Below are positions 53,211 through 61,617 of a stretch of 64,000 nt of DNA, piece by piece. The notes under the pieces were generated by a model that ran no database searches, was not told where the DNA came from, and saw only the letters and a program-made list of their open reading frames with translations. This DNA comes from Flavobacteriaceae bacterium (GTDB lineage: Bacteria; Bacteroidota; Bacteroidia; Flavobacteriales; Flavobacteriaceae), in contig JADGEL010000003.1 of the NCBI GenBank assembly GCA_016744415.1, positions 1 through 64,000 of the forward strand, in the 5' to 3' direction. The stretch's first letter is position 1; each line of letters begins with the position of its first letter. The position numbers and the translations under genes are program-made.

Positions 53211-54542
53211 TTACCCTTTCATTCCTTGCATCATCTGCATCATTTTTCTGCCCCCGCCACCTTGCATCATCTTCATCATTTTACTCATTTGAGTAAATTG
53301 CTTCATTAACTGGTTTACTTCTTGTATAGTAGTTCCAGAACCTTTAGCAATTCGTTTTTTTCGGCTAGAATTTATTGTTGATGGTGTATTTCTCTCAGTC
53401 GGAGTCATAGAATGGATAATAGCTTCGATACCCTTAAAAGCATCATCGTCAATATCAACATCTTTCATCATTTTACCAGCACCAGGTATCATTCCGACCA
53501 AGTCTTTCATGTTCCCCATCTTTTTGATTTGTTGAATCTGTTTTAAGAAATCATCAAATCCAAATTGGTTTTTTGCAATTTTCTTTTGAATTTTGCGAGC
53601 CTCTTCTTCGTCATATTGTTCCTGAGCACGTTCAACAAGTGACACAACATCACCCATTCCCAAAATACGTTCAGCCATACGATCTGGATGAAATACATCA
53701 ATCGCTTCCATCTTCTCACCAGTACCAATAAACTTAATTGGTTTATCTACAACCGATTTGATAGATAAAGCTGCACCACCACGGGTATCACCATCTAATT
53801 TTGTAAGAACAACTCCTTCAAAATTTAAGATATCATTAAAGGCTTTGGCAGTATTCACAGCATCTTGACCTGTCATAGAATCTACCACAAACAATGTTTC
53901 TTGAGGAGAAATGGCTTTGTGAATATTAGATATCTCTGTCATCATTTGCTCATCAACAGCCAAACGACCAGCAGTATCAATAATCACTACATTTTTACCA
54001 GTTGCTTTTGCATGCTTTACAGCATTTTGAGAAATTTCAACAGGATTTTGATTACCAACTTCGGCATATACTTCAACACCAATTTGTTCCCCTACTACCT
54101 GTAATTGATTTATCGCGGCAGGACGATATACATCACAACCTACCAATAAAACCTCTTTTGATTTTTTTGTTTTTAAGTAGTTTGCCAATTTTCCAGAAAA
54201 AGTGGTTTTACCAGATCCTTGTAAACCAGACATTAAAATAACAGTTGGAGAACCACCTAGATTTACTCCTACAGTTTCGCCACCCATGAGTTCAGTTAAC
54301 TCATCTTTAACCAGCTTCACCATCAATTGCCCAGGATTTAATGTAGTCAATACATTTTGCCCGATGGCTTTTTCCTTAACACGTTTGGTGAAATCTTTGG
54401 CGATTTTAAAATTCACATCGGCATCTAAAAGGGCTCTGCGTACTTCTTTTAAAGTTTCGGCAACATTTACTTCTGTAATACTACCATGTCCTTTTAATAC
54501 GTGGAACGCTTTATCTAACTTATCACTTAAATTATTAAACAT
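53211..54542 (-). CDS. ffh: Signal recognition particle protein Ffh
   Basis: SRP54 GTPase that targets nascent membrane proteins. N domain (about 1-90), G domain with GLQGSGKTTFSGKLA, DTAGRLAVDE and TKLDGDTRGG, and a Met-rich M domain ending with methionine-glycine-rich helices. 443 residues, normal. Its promoter box lies just upstream on the minus strand. Confidence 0.97.
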   Translation of the reverse strand: MFNNLSDKLDKAFHVLKGHGSITEVNVAETLKEVRRALLDADVNFKIAKDFTKRVKEKAIGQNVLTTLNPGQLMVKLVKDELTELMGGETVGVNLGGSPTVILMSGLQGSGKTTFSGKLANYLKTKKSKEVLLVGCDVYRPAAINQLQVVGEQIGVEVYAEVGNQNPVEISQNAVKHAKATGKNVVIIDTAGRLAVDEQMMTEISNIHKAISPQETLFVVDSMTGQDAVNTAKAFNDILNFEGVVLTKLDGDTRGGAALSIKSVVDKPIKFIGTGEKMEAIDVFHPDRMAERILGMGDVVSLVERAQEQYDEEEARKIQKKIAKNQFGFDDFLKQIQQIKKMGNMKDLVGMIPGAGKMMKDVDIDDDAFKGIEAIIHSMTPTERNTPSTINSSRKKRIAKGSGTTIQEVNQLMKQFTQMSKMMKMMQGGGGRKMMQMMQGMKG

Positions 54543-54568
54543 ATTTTACTGTTATTTTTTTGAAATGA

Positions 54569-54576
54569 CAAAGATA
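54569..54576 (-). promoter_or_regulatory. -7 box of ffh
   Basis: On the minus strand TATCTTTG, a full TAnnTTTG match 26 bp before the ffh ATG. No clear -33 element. Confidence 0.4.
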
Positions 54577-54745
54577 CTGAAAAGTTAGAATATTTGGGGT
54601 TAGAAATAGAAGGGAATATTATAGACTGGCATAACAATTTTTAAAGACTAAAATTTGATTTTGTTGTGATATCTAATTTGATAGTTAGTATTCATTTAAG
54701 AATTTTTAGTTTCTTTGCTAAAGCTATTTTAAATATTATTTTAAC

Positions 54746-55354
54746 ATGGATTATATCATTCACATTTTATTAGGAATCTTAGCAACTTTTATAGGGCTTC
54801 TTGCTCCTGGTATGTTAAACATGACAGCTGTTCAAATTACAGTAGAAAAATCACAAAAAGAAAGCAGATTGTTTTCAATGGGTGCTGCTAGTATTATTTT
54901 AGTACAAGCTAGTATTGCTTTATTTTTCGCCAATTATTTGAGTCAAAACCCGAGTGTTATTGAAAGTTTAGAAATAGGAGGGATCTTCGTTTTCTTTGCT
55001 TTGGCAATTTTCTTTTTTTTAAAAACGCGTACTAAATTAAATATTAAAAAGAAAAAAGGAAAAGAAGAGAATTACTTTGTGAGAGGTGTTTTAATGTCAT
55101 CTATGAATATGCTAGCAATCCCATTCTATTTAGGAATTAGTACTTTTTTAGGTGCTGAAGGGTACTTAAAAATGGAGTCATCGTACATTTCCGCTTTTGT
55201 ATTTGGGGCTATGTTTGGGGCTTATTTATTGTTTTTTACTTACATCGCATTTGCAAATGTAATAATAAAGCGGGCTAATTTTATTGCTCAAAACATCAAC
55301 TATATTCTGAGTTTTCTTTTTTTGGCATTGGGAATTTGGACTTGGATGAAGTAA
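54746..55354 (+). CDS. LysE-family exporter
   Basis: 202 residues with six hydrophobic segments in the LysE/RhtB order; the start GLLAPGMLNMTAVQ carries the conserved Pro-Gly turn of the family. A basic loop (KTRTKLNIKKKKGK) sits between helices 3 and 4. It exports amino acids or related small molecules across the inner membrane; substrate unknown. Divergent from ffh. Confidence 0.85.
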   Translation: MDYIIHILLGILATFIGLLAPGMLNMTAVQITVEKSQKESRLFSMGAASIILVQASIALFFANYLSQNPSVIESLEIGGIFVFFALAIFFFLKTRTKLNIKKKKGKEENYFVRGVLMSSMNMLAIPFYLGISTFLGAEGYLKMESSYISAFVFGAMFGAYLLFFTYIAFANVIIKRANFIAQNINYILSFLFLALGIWTWMK

Positions 55355-55402
55355 TTTTCAATTAAGAATTATTGGTAATAATGAATTCTAGAATTACACA
55401 AT

Positions 55403-55747
55403 TTATTTTAGAAGTACTTCTTTAATAGTAAAAGGTGTACATGATCCTTGAGTTATCTCATCAATCATCAATTTAAATGTATTTTCTTTGTTTTGTAATT
55501 CTACCAAATCAAAATTCCGATTTGTACTTTTAAATTGTTTGGCAGTCATACGATAGACTTCGTCGGTTTCGGTTCCAATAGGTTGAAAAGAAACCATAAA
55601 TTCTCCATTTAACTCACCATCAATAAAAGTTACTGATACATTTTTACTTACGTTTACATATTTACATTCACCACCTACTTTTTCTTTTTTACAAGCAGTA
55701 ATAGAAATTATAAATAATAATACAGTAAAAGCGGATTTAAGTTTCAT
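55403..55747 (-). CDS. Small lipoprotein of unknown function
   Basis: Lipoprotein signal with the Cys in ISITACKKE; a mature part of about 95 residues that is beta-rich and carries two further Cys (GGECKYV and GSCTPFT), possibly bridged. No family recognised. The start ATG at 55747 begins the signal peptide; another ATG lies three codons upstream (55756). Confidence 0.75.
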   Translation of the reverse strand: MKLKSAFTVLLFIISITACKKEKVGGECKYVNVSKNVSVTFIDGELNGEFMVSFQPIGTETDEVYRMTAKQFKSTNRNFDLVELQNKENTFKLMIDEITQGSCTPFTIKEVLLK

Positions 55748-55823
55748 ACAATTCAATTTTAAATGGGTAAGTAAAGATAAACCAAAATCTTGAAAATGAG
55801 CAAATATATTTTAAAGTACTTTG

Positions 55824-55831
55824 TATATTTG
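55824..55831 (+). promoter_or_regulatory. -7 box abutting the HMG-CoA lyase start
   Basis: TATATTTG, an exact TAnnTTTG, ends only 4 bp before the ATG at 55836. If used, the transcript would be leaderless or nearly so. Confidence 0.4.
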
Positions 55832-55835
55832 AGGA

Positions 55836-56693
55836 ATGGGAAAGGTGAAAATTATCGAATGTCCAAGAGATGCAATGCAAGGGATTAAATCGCATTTTAT
55901 TGACACAGATTTAAAAGCAGAATATATCAACATGTTATTGAAAGTTGGTTTTGATACGATTGATTTTGGAAGCTTTGTTTCTCCAACAGCTATCCCTCAG
56001 ATGCGAGATACTGCTGAAGTGCTTTCTAAATTAGATTTATCAAAAACCGAAAGTAAATTGTTGGCAATTGTTGCTAATGTACGTGGTGCAAATGATGCAA
56101 GTCAGTTTGAAGAGATTAATTATTTGGGCTATCCTTTTTCAATTTCCGAAAATTTTCAGATGCGTAATACAGGTAAAACCATAGTGCAATCTATCCAAAC
56201 ATTGGATGCTCTATTGTCAATTGCTGATAAGACTGACAAAGAAGTAGTAGCTTATCTTTCTATGGGGTTTGGAAACCCGTATGGAGACCCTTGGAATGTT
56301 GATATTGTTTCTGATTGGACAGAGAAGTTGTCAAATATGGGAGTGAAAATATTATCACTTTCTGATACAGTTGGAGTTGCTGACGGTAAAACAATTTCGT
56401 ATTTGTTTTCTCATTTAATTCCTCAATATCCCTCCATCGAATTTGGAGCACATTTGCATACTACCCCAACTACTTGGTTCGAAAAAGTTGACGCTGCTTT
56501 TAAAGCTGGATGTAACCGTTTTGATGGAGCTATAAAAGGATATGGAGGATGCCCAATGGCAAAAGATGATTTGACGGGGAATATGCCAACCGAAAAACTA
56601 CTCTCTTATTTTACTGAACAAAAAGTAAAGACTAATATAAAGCCCCTCACTTTTGAATCGGCTTATAATACTGCTTTGAAGGTTTTTATGTAA
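55836..56693 (+). CDS. Hydroxymethylglutaryl-CoA lyase
   Basis: DRE-TIM barrel enzyme that splits HMG-CoA into acetyl-CoA and acetoacetate (leucine and ketone-body metabolism). The motif IIECPRDAMQG gives the metal-binding Asp and the Arg, GAHLHTTP the metal His pair, and YGGCPMAKDDLTGN the active Cys loop. 285 residues, normal. It stands alone between a lipoprotein gene and ackA. Confidence 0.9.
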   Translation: MGKVKIIECPRDAMQGIKSHFIDTDLKAEYINMLLKVGFDTIDFGSFVSPTAIPQMRDTAEVLSKLDLSKTESKLLAIVANVRGANDASQFEEINYLGYPFSISENFQMRNTGKTIVQSIQTLDALLSIADKTDKEVVAYLSMGFGNPYGDPWNVDIVSDWTEKLSNMGVKILSLSDTVGVADGKTISYLFSHLIPQYPSIEFGAHLHTTPTTWFEKVDAAFKAGCNRFDGAIKGYGGCPMAKDDLTGNMPTEKLLSYFTEQKVKTNIKPLTFESAYNTALKVFM

Positions 56694-56728
56694 TAAAGTC
56701 ATTGCTGAGTAAATTGTATTTATTGTCT

Positions 56729-56746
56729 TTCCCGCGTATGCGGGAA
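56729..56746. repeat. Small palindromic intergenic repeat
   Basis: TTCCCGC and GCGGGAA around a GTAT loop form a GC-rich hairpin that stands out from the AT-rich DNA. It resembles the CCCGCGTAxGCGGG repeats found between many flavobacterial genes. It lies between HMG-CoA lyase and ackA (convergent) and may also work as a terminator for either. Confidence 0.5.
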
Positions 56747-56813
56747 TCCATAAAAAGCTAAATCAAAAATGGCTCCCCACTTGTGTGAGGAAGACATTTT
56801 CAAAAATTATTAA

Positions 56814-57998
56814 CTATTTTACCAACTCAAAAGATTGCTTTGCAATCTCAACCTCTTCATTTGTAGGAATCACCAATACTTTAGTTTTTGAATTTTCTGT
56901 ATTAATTTCTCTGATTAATTTATCTCTAATTTCATTTTTTGCAGCGTCTAATTCTATTCCGAAAACAGACATGTCTGCACAAACAAGTTGACGCATTGTT
57001 GAAGAATTCTCGCCAATGCCAGCTGTAAATACTATAGCATCCAATCCGTTTAGTGCTGCAGTATAAGCTCCGATATATTTTTTAATTCGGTAAGCATTCA
57101 TATCTAAGGCAAGTTGACATTGCGTATTTCCATTTTCTGCTTCCGCTTCAATTTCTCGCATATCACTAAAACCTGTCAACCCAAACATACCACTTTCTTT
57201 TTGTAGCATTGTATTGACTTCATCTAAAGAATAATCTAAATTATTGACTAAATGAAAAATGAGTGAGTGGTCTATATCTCCACTTCTTGTACCCATCATC
57301 AATCCGTTGATAGGTCCAAAACCAAGGGAGTGATCAATACTTTTTCCATTTTTAATGGCGGTCATACTACACCCATTTCCTAAATGTATCGTAATGATAT
57401 TTGAGTTTATTAATCCTAAGTATTCAATGGCTTTTTCTGAAACATATTTATGGCTTGTTCCGTGAAAACCATACAACCTAATATTGTGATCATCAAAAAA
57501 TTTTGTAGGGATTGCATATTGAGAAGCCTTAGCAGGGATACTTTGGTGAAATGCCGTATCAAAAACTGCAACCTGAGTTGCCTTTTTAAAGATTTCTTCG
57601 GCGATTACGATTCCCTCTAAATTCGGAGGATTATGTTGTGGAGCCAAAGTAAATAACTCCTTGATTTTATCTTTTACTTTTTGATTTATGGCAACTGTTT
57701 TAGAAAAAGCACATCCACCATGAACCACACGGTGACCAACGGCATTGATTTCATTAGTAGATGAAATGACACCTAATTTATCATCCAATAAAAGCTGTAC
57801 TACTTTTTCTAATCCAACTTTATGATTAGGAATATCAAGAACATCATCAATTGTATGAGTATCAGATTTAAAATGAATTTCTGAATTGTTTAAACCAATT
57901 CGTTCTACCAATCCAGAGCAAATAACTTTCTCCTGTGGCATTTGAAATAGTTGGTATTTGATAGATGAACTACCAGAGTTTATTACTAAAATTTTCAT
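56814..57998 (-). CDS. ackA: Acetate kinase
   Basis: Interconverts acetyl phosphate and ADP with acetate and ATP in the cytoplasm. The N-terminal ILVINSGSSSIKYQ, the VHGGCAFS segment, DTAFHQS with its Arg partners and HLGNGCSMTAI are all present. 394 residues, normal. It is downstream of pta on the same strand; the 87-bp gap between them consists of the conserved leader element. Confidence 0.96.
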   Translation of the reverse strand: MKILVINSGSSSIKYQLFQMPQEKVICSGLVERIGLNNSEIHFKSDTHTIDDVLDIPNHKVGLEKVVQLLLDDKLGVISSTNEINAVGHRVVHGGCAFSKTVAINQKVKDKIKELFTLAPQHNPPNLEGIVIAEEIFKKATQVAVFDTAFHQSIPAKASQYAIPTKFFDDHNIRLYGFHGTSHKYVSEKAIEYLGLINSNIITIHLGNGCSMTAIKNGKSIDHSLGFGPINGLMMGTRSGDIDHSLIFHLVNNLDYSLDEVNTMLQKESGMFGLTGFSDMREIEAEAENGNTQCQLALDMNAYRIKKYIGAYTAALNGLDAIVFTAGIGENSSTMRQLVCADMSVFGIELDAAKNEIRDKLIREINTENSKTKVLVIPTNEEVEIAKQSFELVK

Positions 57999-58084
57999 GT
58001 GTCTTTATTTATTGTTTTTTAAGGTCACATGCAGTTTGCTATTGTCATCTTTTTTGTGATAAACAGATTGTATGCTCGTTTCAT
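57999..58084 (-). ncRNA. Conserved structured leader, copy C (ackA)
   Basis: On the minus strand it runs from ATGAAACGAGCATAC to the base before the ackA ATG (86 nt). ATAGCAA and GCATGTGACCT are followed by the same A-rich tail as before darA. It fills the whole pta-ackA gap. The outer stem GCATAC/GCATGT has one mismatch; the inner hairpin is TTATC/GATGA. Here the mini-ORF is longer (about 19 codons) and ends at the conserved ATGTGA. Confidence 0.6.
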
Positions 58085-58085
58085 G

Positions 58086-60173
58086 TTAAATGTCTTGTGC
58101 TTGAATTGCAGTTAAAATTACGGTGTTAAAAATATCATCAACTGTACAACCGCGACTTAAATCGTTTACTGGTTTATTGAGGCCTTGTAACATTGGTCCA
58201 ATTGCTAAAGCACCAGTTTCCCTTTGCACTGCTTTATAGGTATTGTTTCCGGTATTTAAATCTGGAAAAATTAAGACTGATGCTTCACCTGCTACTTCAG
58301 AATTTGGTAATTTACTATTTCCAATTTCTTTATCAACCGCTGCGTCATATTGAATCGGTCCTTCAATTTTTAAATCAGGACGTTTTGCTTTTACAATTTC
58401 AGTTGCTTTGCGCACCTTATCAACTTCTGAACCTTTTCCTGATGAACCAGAGGAGTAGGAGAGCATCGCAATTTTAGGTTCAATTCCGAAGGCTGCACTA
58501 GAATCTGCTGATGAGATAGCAATCTCAGCCAACTGTTCGGCATTTGGATTAGGGTTGATAGCACAATCGCCAAAAACCGAAACGCGATCTTCTAAACACA
58601 TAAAAAATATCGAAGAAACAACAGATGCATTTGGTTTGGTTTTTACAAATTGCAATGCGGGTCTAATGGTTTGTTGCGTGGTATGTGCCGCTCCAGAAAC
58701 CATTCCGTCTGCATCCCCTTTATAAACCATCATAGTACCGAAATACGAAACATCTTCAAGAATATCTTTTGCCATGGCAATAGAAACGTTTTTATGTTTT
58801 CTCAATTCGTAAAAAGTTTGAGCATACTCTTCAAAGTTATCAGAATTAATAGGGCTTACAATTTTGGCAGCACTTAAATCTAGATGATTCTTTTTTGCAG
58901 TTTCTTTGATTTTATCAGCATCACCCAAAATAGTGATATCTACAAAATCAATCGCTAATAAATGTGCAGCAGCTTTTAATATTCTTGCATCGTTGCCTTC
59001 TGGCAAAACAATGTGTTTGCGTTGCTCTTTGGCTTTTTCTAGTAAGCTATATTGAAACATTCTTGGTGTGAGTCCAATAGATTTTGAAGTTGCAAATTTT
59101 TCAGACAGTTTATCAAAATTAAAATACTCTTTAAAAGTGTCTATTGATTTTACAATTCTAGATTTATTATCAGCATAAATATGCGATTTAATTGCACCAA
59201 TTTTGTTAGTAATTTCAAATGTAGCCCCATCTGTGGTTAGAATTGGAATTTTTTGTTCCAAGCCAGAAATTAATTTGAGGATGGGTTCTTCAGGGGTTAT
59301 ACCACCTGTTAAAATTATTCCTGAAATTTTCGGATAATTTGTTGACCTATTTGCTTGTAAAGCACCTAAAATAATATCAGCCCTATCTCCAGGAGTTATT
59401 ACTACACAATTTTCTTCTAGCCGTGTAAGATAGTTACGAAGTTGCATGGCACCAACTTTAAAACTCGCTACTTGATTGTTTAATTGACTAGTTTTAAATA
59501 ATAATTTTGCATTAATCTCTTTTACAATTTCTTTGATTGTTGGATTGTATAAAAAGTCAATCATTGGAATTACTTCAACTAGAATATTATTAGGTAGATG
59601 TTTGGCTATCCCATCTTTAACAAGTTGTACATTTTTTTCTTGAATTTTATTTGCAACTATAGAAAGTACTTCAACTTCTTTTTCAATAAATGAGTCATAA
59701 GCAATATGCAGATTGCCAATAAACTCATCCATATTTTTATCAACTCCACTAGAAACGAGTATTGCAGGAATCCCCAAATTTTTAGCAATAACAATATTTG
59801 AATCTAGCTCAACAGCAGCTCCTTCACCAGAAAAATCAGTCCCTTCAACAACTATAAAATCGAATTGTTTTTCTAAATGCTTATATTTTTCAATGATTTT
59901 ATTTAGCACTTCACCTTCTAAACCTAAATTTCTTTTTTTGATAAAGTCACTTCTGGTACAGGCATAAGCTTCATCATGTTCTATTTTTAATTTGAAATGA
60001 GAAATTACAGTCTTAATATGATTGTCTTGTTCACCGTCTTTAAGGTCATCAATTATAGGCCTAAAATATCCTACTTTTGGAGTACGAGCTAAAAGCATGC
60101 TCATAAGACCTAGGCTTACGATAGACTTACCACTATTAGGTTCACTCGTTGCAATATATATAGCTTTATTCAT
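58086..60173 (-). CDS. pta: Phosphate acetyltransferase
   Basis: Interconverts acetyl-CoA and acetyl phosphate. Long form of 695 residues: an N-terminal P-loop domain (ATSEPNSGKSIVSLG), a central DRTGG domain (about 210-320) and the C-terminal phosphotransacetylase domain with VLPEGNDARILKAA, DGMVSGAAHTT and SYSSGSSGKG. It precedes ackA in the usual order. It probably has its own promoter box at 60190-60197. Confidence 0.96.
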   Translation of the reverse strand: MNKAIYIATSEPNSGKSIVSLGLMSMLLARTPKVGYFRPIIDDLKDGEQDNHIKTVISHFKLKIEHDEAYACTRSDFIKKRNLGLEGEVLNKIIEKYKHLEKQFDFIVVEGTDFSGEGAAVELDSNIVIAKNLGIPAILVSSGVDKNMDEFIGNLHIAYDSFIEKEVEVLSIVANKIQEKNVQLVKDGIAKHLPNNILVEVIPMIDFLYNPTIKEIVKEINAKLLFKTSQLNNQVASFKVGAMQLRNYLTRLEENCVVITPGDRADIILGALQANRSTNYPKISGIILTGGITPEEPILKLISGLEQKIPILTTDGATFEITNKIGAIKSHIYADNKSRIVKSIDTFKEYFNFDKLSEKFATSKSIGLTPRMFQYSLLEKAKEQRKHIVLPEGNDARILKAAAHLLAIDFVDITILGDADKIKETAKKNHLDLSAAKIVSPINSDNFEEYAQTFYELRKHKNVSIAMAKDILEDVSYFGTMMVYKGDADGMVSGAAHTTQQTIRPALQFVKTKPNASVVSSIFFMCLEDRVSVFGDCAINPNPNAEQLAEIAISSADSSAAFGIEPKIAMLSYSSGSSGKGSEVDKVRKATEIVKAKRPDLKIEGPIQYDAAVDKEIGNSKLPNSEVAGEASVLIFPDLNTGNNTYKAVQRETGALAIGPMLQGLNKPVNDLSRGCTVDDIFNTVILTAIQAQDI

Positions 60174-60189
60174 CTAATATAATTTTTTA

Positions 60190-60197
60190 CAAAGGTA
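60190..60197 (-). promoter_or_regulatory. -7 box of pta
   Basis: On the minus strand TACCTTTG, a full TAnnTTTG match 16 bp before the pta ATG. Confidence 0.4.
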
Positions 60198-60327
60198 CTT
60201 GAAATTCATTATTATACTATGTGACTTTTATCACATATTTTCACTTATTATATACAGGCTAATTAACTATTATTTTAATATCTAAAGCAGGAGGGTTTTT
60301 AATGTGATTTAATATTGAATAAAGCAC

Positions 60328-60357
60328 TTGTTACTTTGTTAAATAACACTATATTTG
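60328..60357 (+). promoter_or_regulatory. Promoter of the rpsF operon
   Basis: TTG at 60328-60330 and TATATTTG at 60350-60357 with a 19-bp spacer, a textbook match to the Bacteroidota promoter. It lies 34 bp before the rpsF ATG. Confidence 0.65.
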
Positions 60358-60391
60358 CACCCTCAAAAAGAGAAAATTAAAATTTAAAATT

Positions 60392-60733
60392 ATGAATCAT
60401 TACGAAACTGTTTTCATTTTGAATCCCGTTTTATCTGAAACTCAGATAAAGGAAGCAGTAAAGAAGTTTGAAGACTATTTACTTTCCAAAGGTGCAGAAA
60501 TGATCCACAAAGAGAATTGGGGCTTGAAAAAATTAGCTTATGCAATTCAACACAAAAAAAGTGGTTTTTACCATTTATTAGAATACAAGTTAGCAGGTGA
60601 AGCAGTTGCTGCATTTGAACTTGAATTCAGAAGAGACGATAGCATTATGCGTTATTTAACTGTTAAATTGGATAAACACGCAGCTGCTTGGGCAGATAAG
60701 AGAAAAGCACGTGTTAAAACCGCTAAAAAATAA
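60392..60733 (+). CDS. rpsF: 30S ribosomal protein S6
   Basis: 113 residues starting [15 protein letters not shown], with [20 protein letters not shown], the RNA-binding strands of S6. First gene of the S6-S18-L9 operon. Confidence 0.97.
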   Translation: MNHYETVFILNPVLSETQIKEAVKKFEDYLLSKGAEMIHKENWGLKKLAYAIQHKKSGFYHLLEYKLAGEAVAAFELEFRRDDSIMRYLTVKLDKHAAAWADKRKARVKTAKK

Positions 60734-60738
60734 TTAGT

Positions 60739-61035
60739 ATGGCAAGTATAGAGCAATCAGCAAAAGGAGGAAAACAAGGTGAAGTTAGGTACCTAACTCC
60801 ATTAGACATTGAAACAAAAAAAGAAGCAAAATACTGTCGTTTTAAGAAAAACGGAATTAAGTATATTGATTATAAAGATGCAGACTTTTTAATGTATTTG
60901 GTAAACGAACAAGGTAAAATTTTACCACGTCGTTTAACAGGAACTTCATTAAAATACCAGCGTAAAGTATCTGTTGCAATTAAAAGAGCACGTCATTTAG
61001 CATTAATGCCATATGTGGGCGATTTATTAAAATAA
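60739..61035 (+). CDS. rpsR: 30S ribosomal protein S18
   Basis: 98 residues with the S18 core [31 protein letters not shown] and [15 protein letters not shown]. It binds next to S6 in the small subunit. 5 bp after rpsF. Confidence 0.97.
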   Translation: MASIEQSAKGGKQGEVRYLTPLDIETKKEAKYCRFKKNGIKYIDYKDADFLMYLVNEQGKILPRRLTGTSLKYQRKVSVAIKRARHLALMPYVGDLLK

Positions 61036-61048
61036 TAAAGAGGAAGAT

Positions 61049-61501
61049 ATGGAACTTATATTAAAGCAAGACGTAGAAAATGTAGGATTTAAAGACGATC
61101 TAGTAACTGTAAAAAACGGTTTTGGTCGTAACTTTTTAATTCCTCAAGGAGTAGCAGTTTTAGCCACAGTTTCAGCAAAAAAAGTATTGGCTGAAAACTT
61201 AAAGCAACGCGCTCATAAAGAAGAGAAATTAGTTAAAGATGCAACTAAAATAGCGGAGGCTATCAAAGCATTAGAAATTAAAATAGCTGCTAAGACTGGA
61301 GAAGGATCTAAACTATTTGGATCTGTTAACAATATTAACCTTTCAGAAGCACTTGTAAAAGCTGGACACGAAATTGATAAGAAATTCATCAAAGTAGAAG
61401 GTGGTAACGTTAAGAGTTTAGGAAAATACAATGCAGCAGTTAGATTACATAGATCTGTAATTGCTGATATTACTTTTGAAGTTATAGCAGAAGCAAAATA
61501 A
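61049..61501 (+). CDS. rplI: 50S ribosomal protein L9
   Basis: 150 residues. MELILKQDVENVGFKDD and VKNGFGRNFLIPQGVA form the N-terminal domain; the long helix and the C-terminal domain (GEGSKLFGSVNN) are present. Last gene of the operon, followed by a terminator. Confidence 0.97.
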   Translation: MELILKQDVENVGFKDDLVTVKNGFGRNFLIPQGVAVLATVSAKKVLAENLKQRAHKEEKLVKDATKIAEAIKALEIKIAAKTGEGSKLFGSVNNINLSEALVKAGHEIDKKFIKVEGGNVKSLGKYNAAVRLHRSVIADITFEVIAEAK

Positions 61502-61525
61502 TTAACATTCATTGTTAATAACAAT

Positions 61526-61560
61526 AAAAAGAGCTCACATTATGTGGGCTCTTTTTTTTT
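61526..61560 (+). terminator. Intrinsic terminator of the rpsF-rpsR-rplI operon
   Basis: AAAAAGAGCTCACA pairs with TGTGGGCTCTTTTT around a 3-nt loop (one G-U pair), followed by a T run. Confidence 0.88.
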
Positions 61561-61617
61561 ATCTTGACAATTCAAATTCAAAATAAGTATTATTAGTTTA
61601 ACTAAACGATTTTAAAC

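Noticed and set aside
54202-54588. Open frame opposite ffh
   Set aside because: Mirror of the conserved G domain of ffh, without any features of its own.
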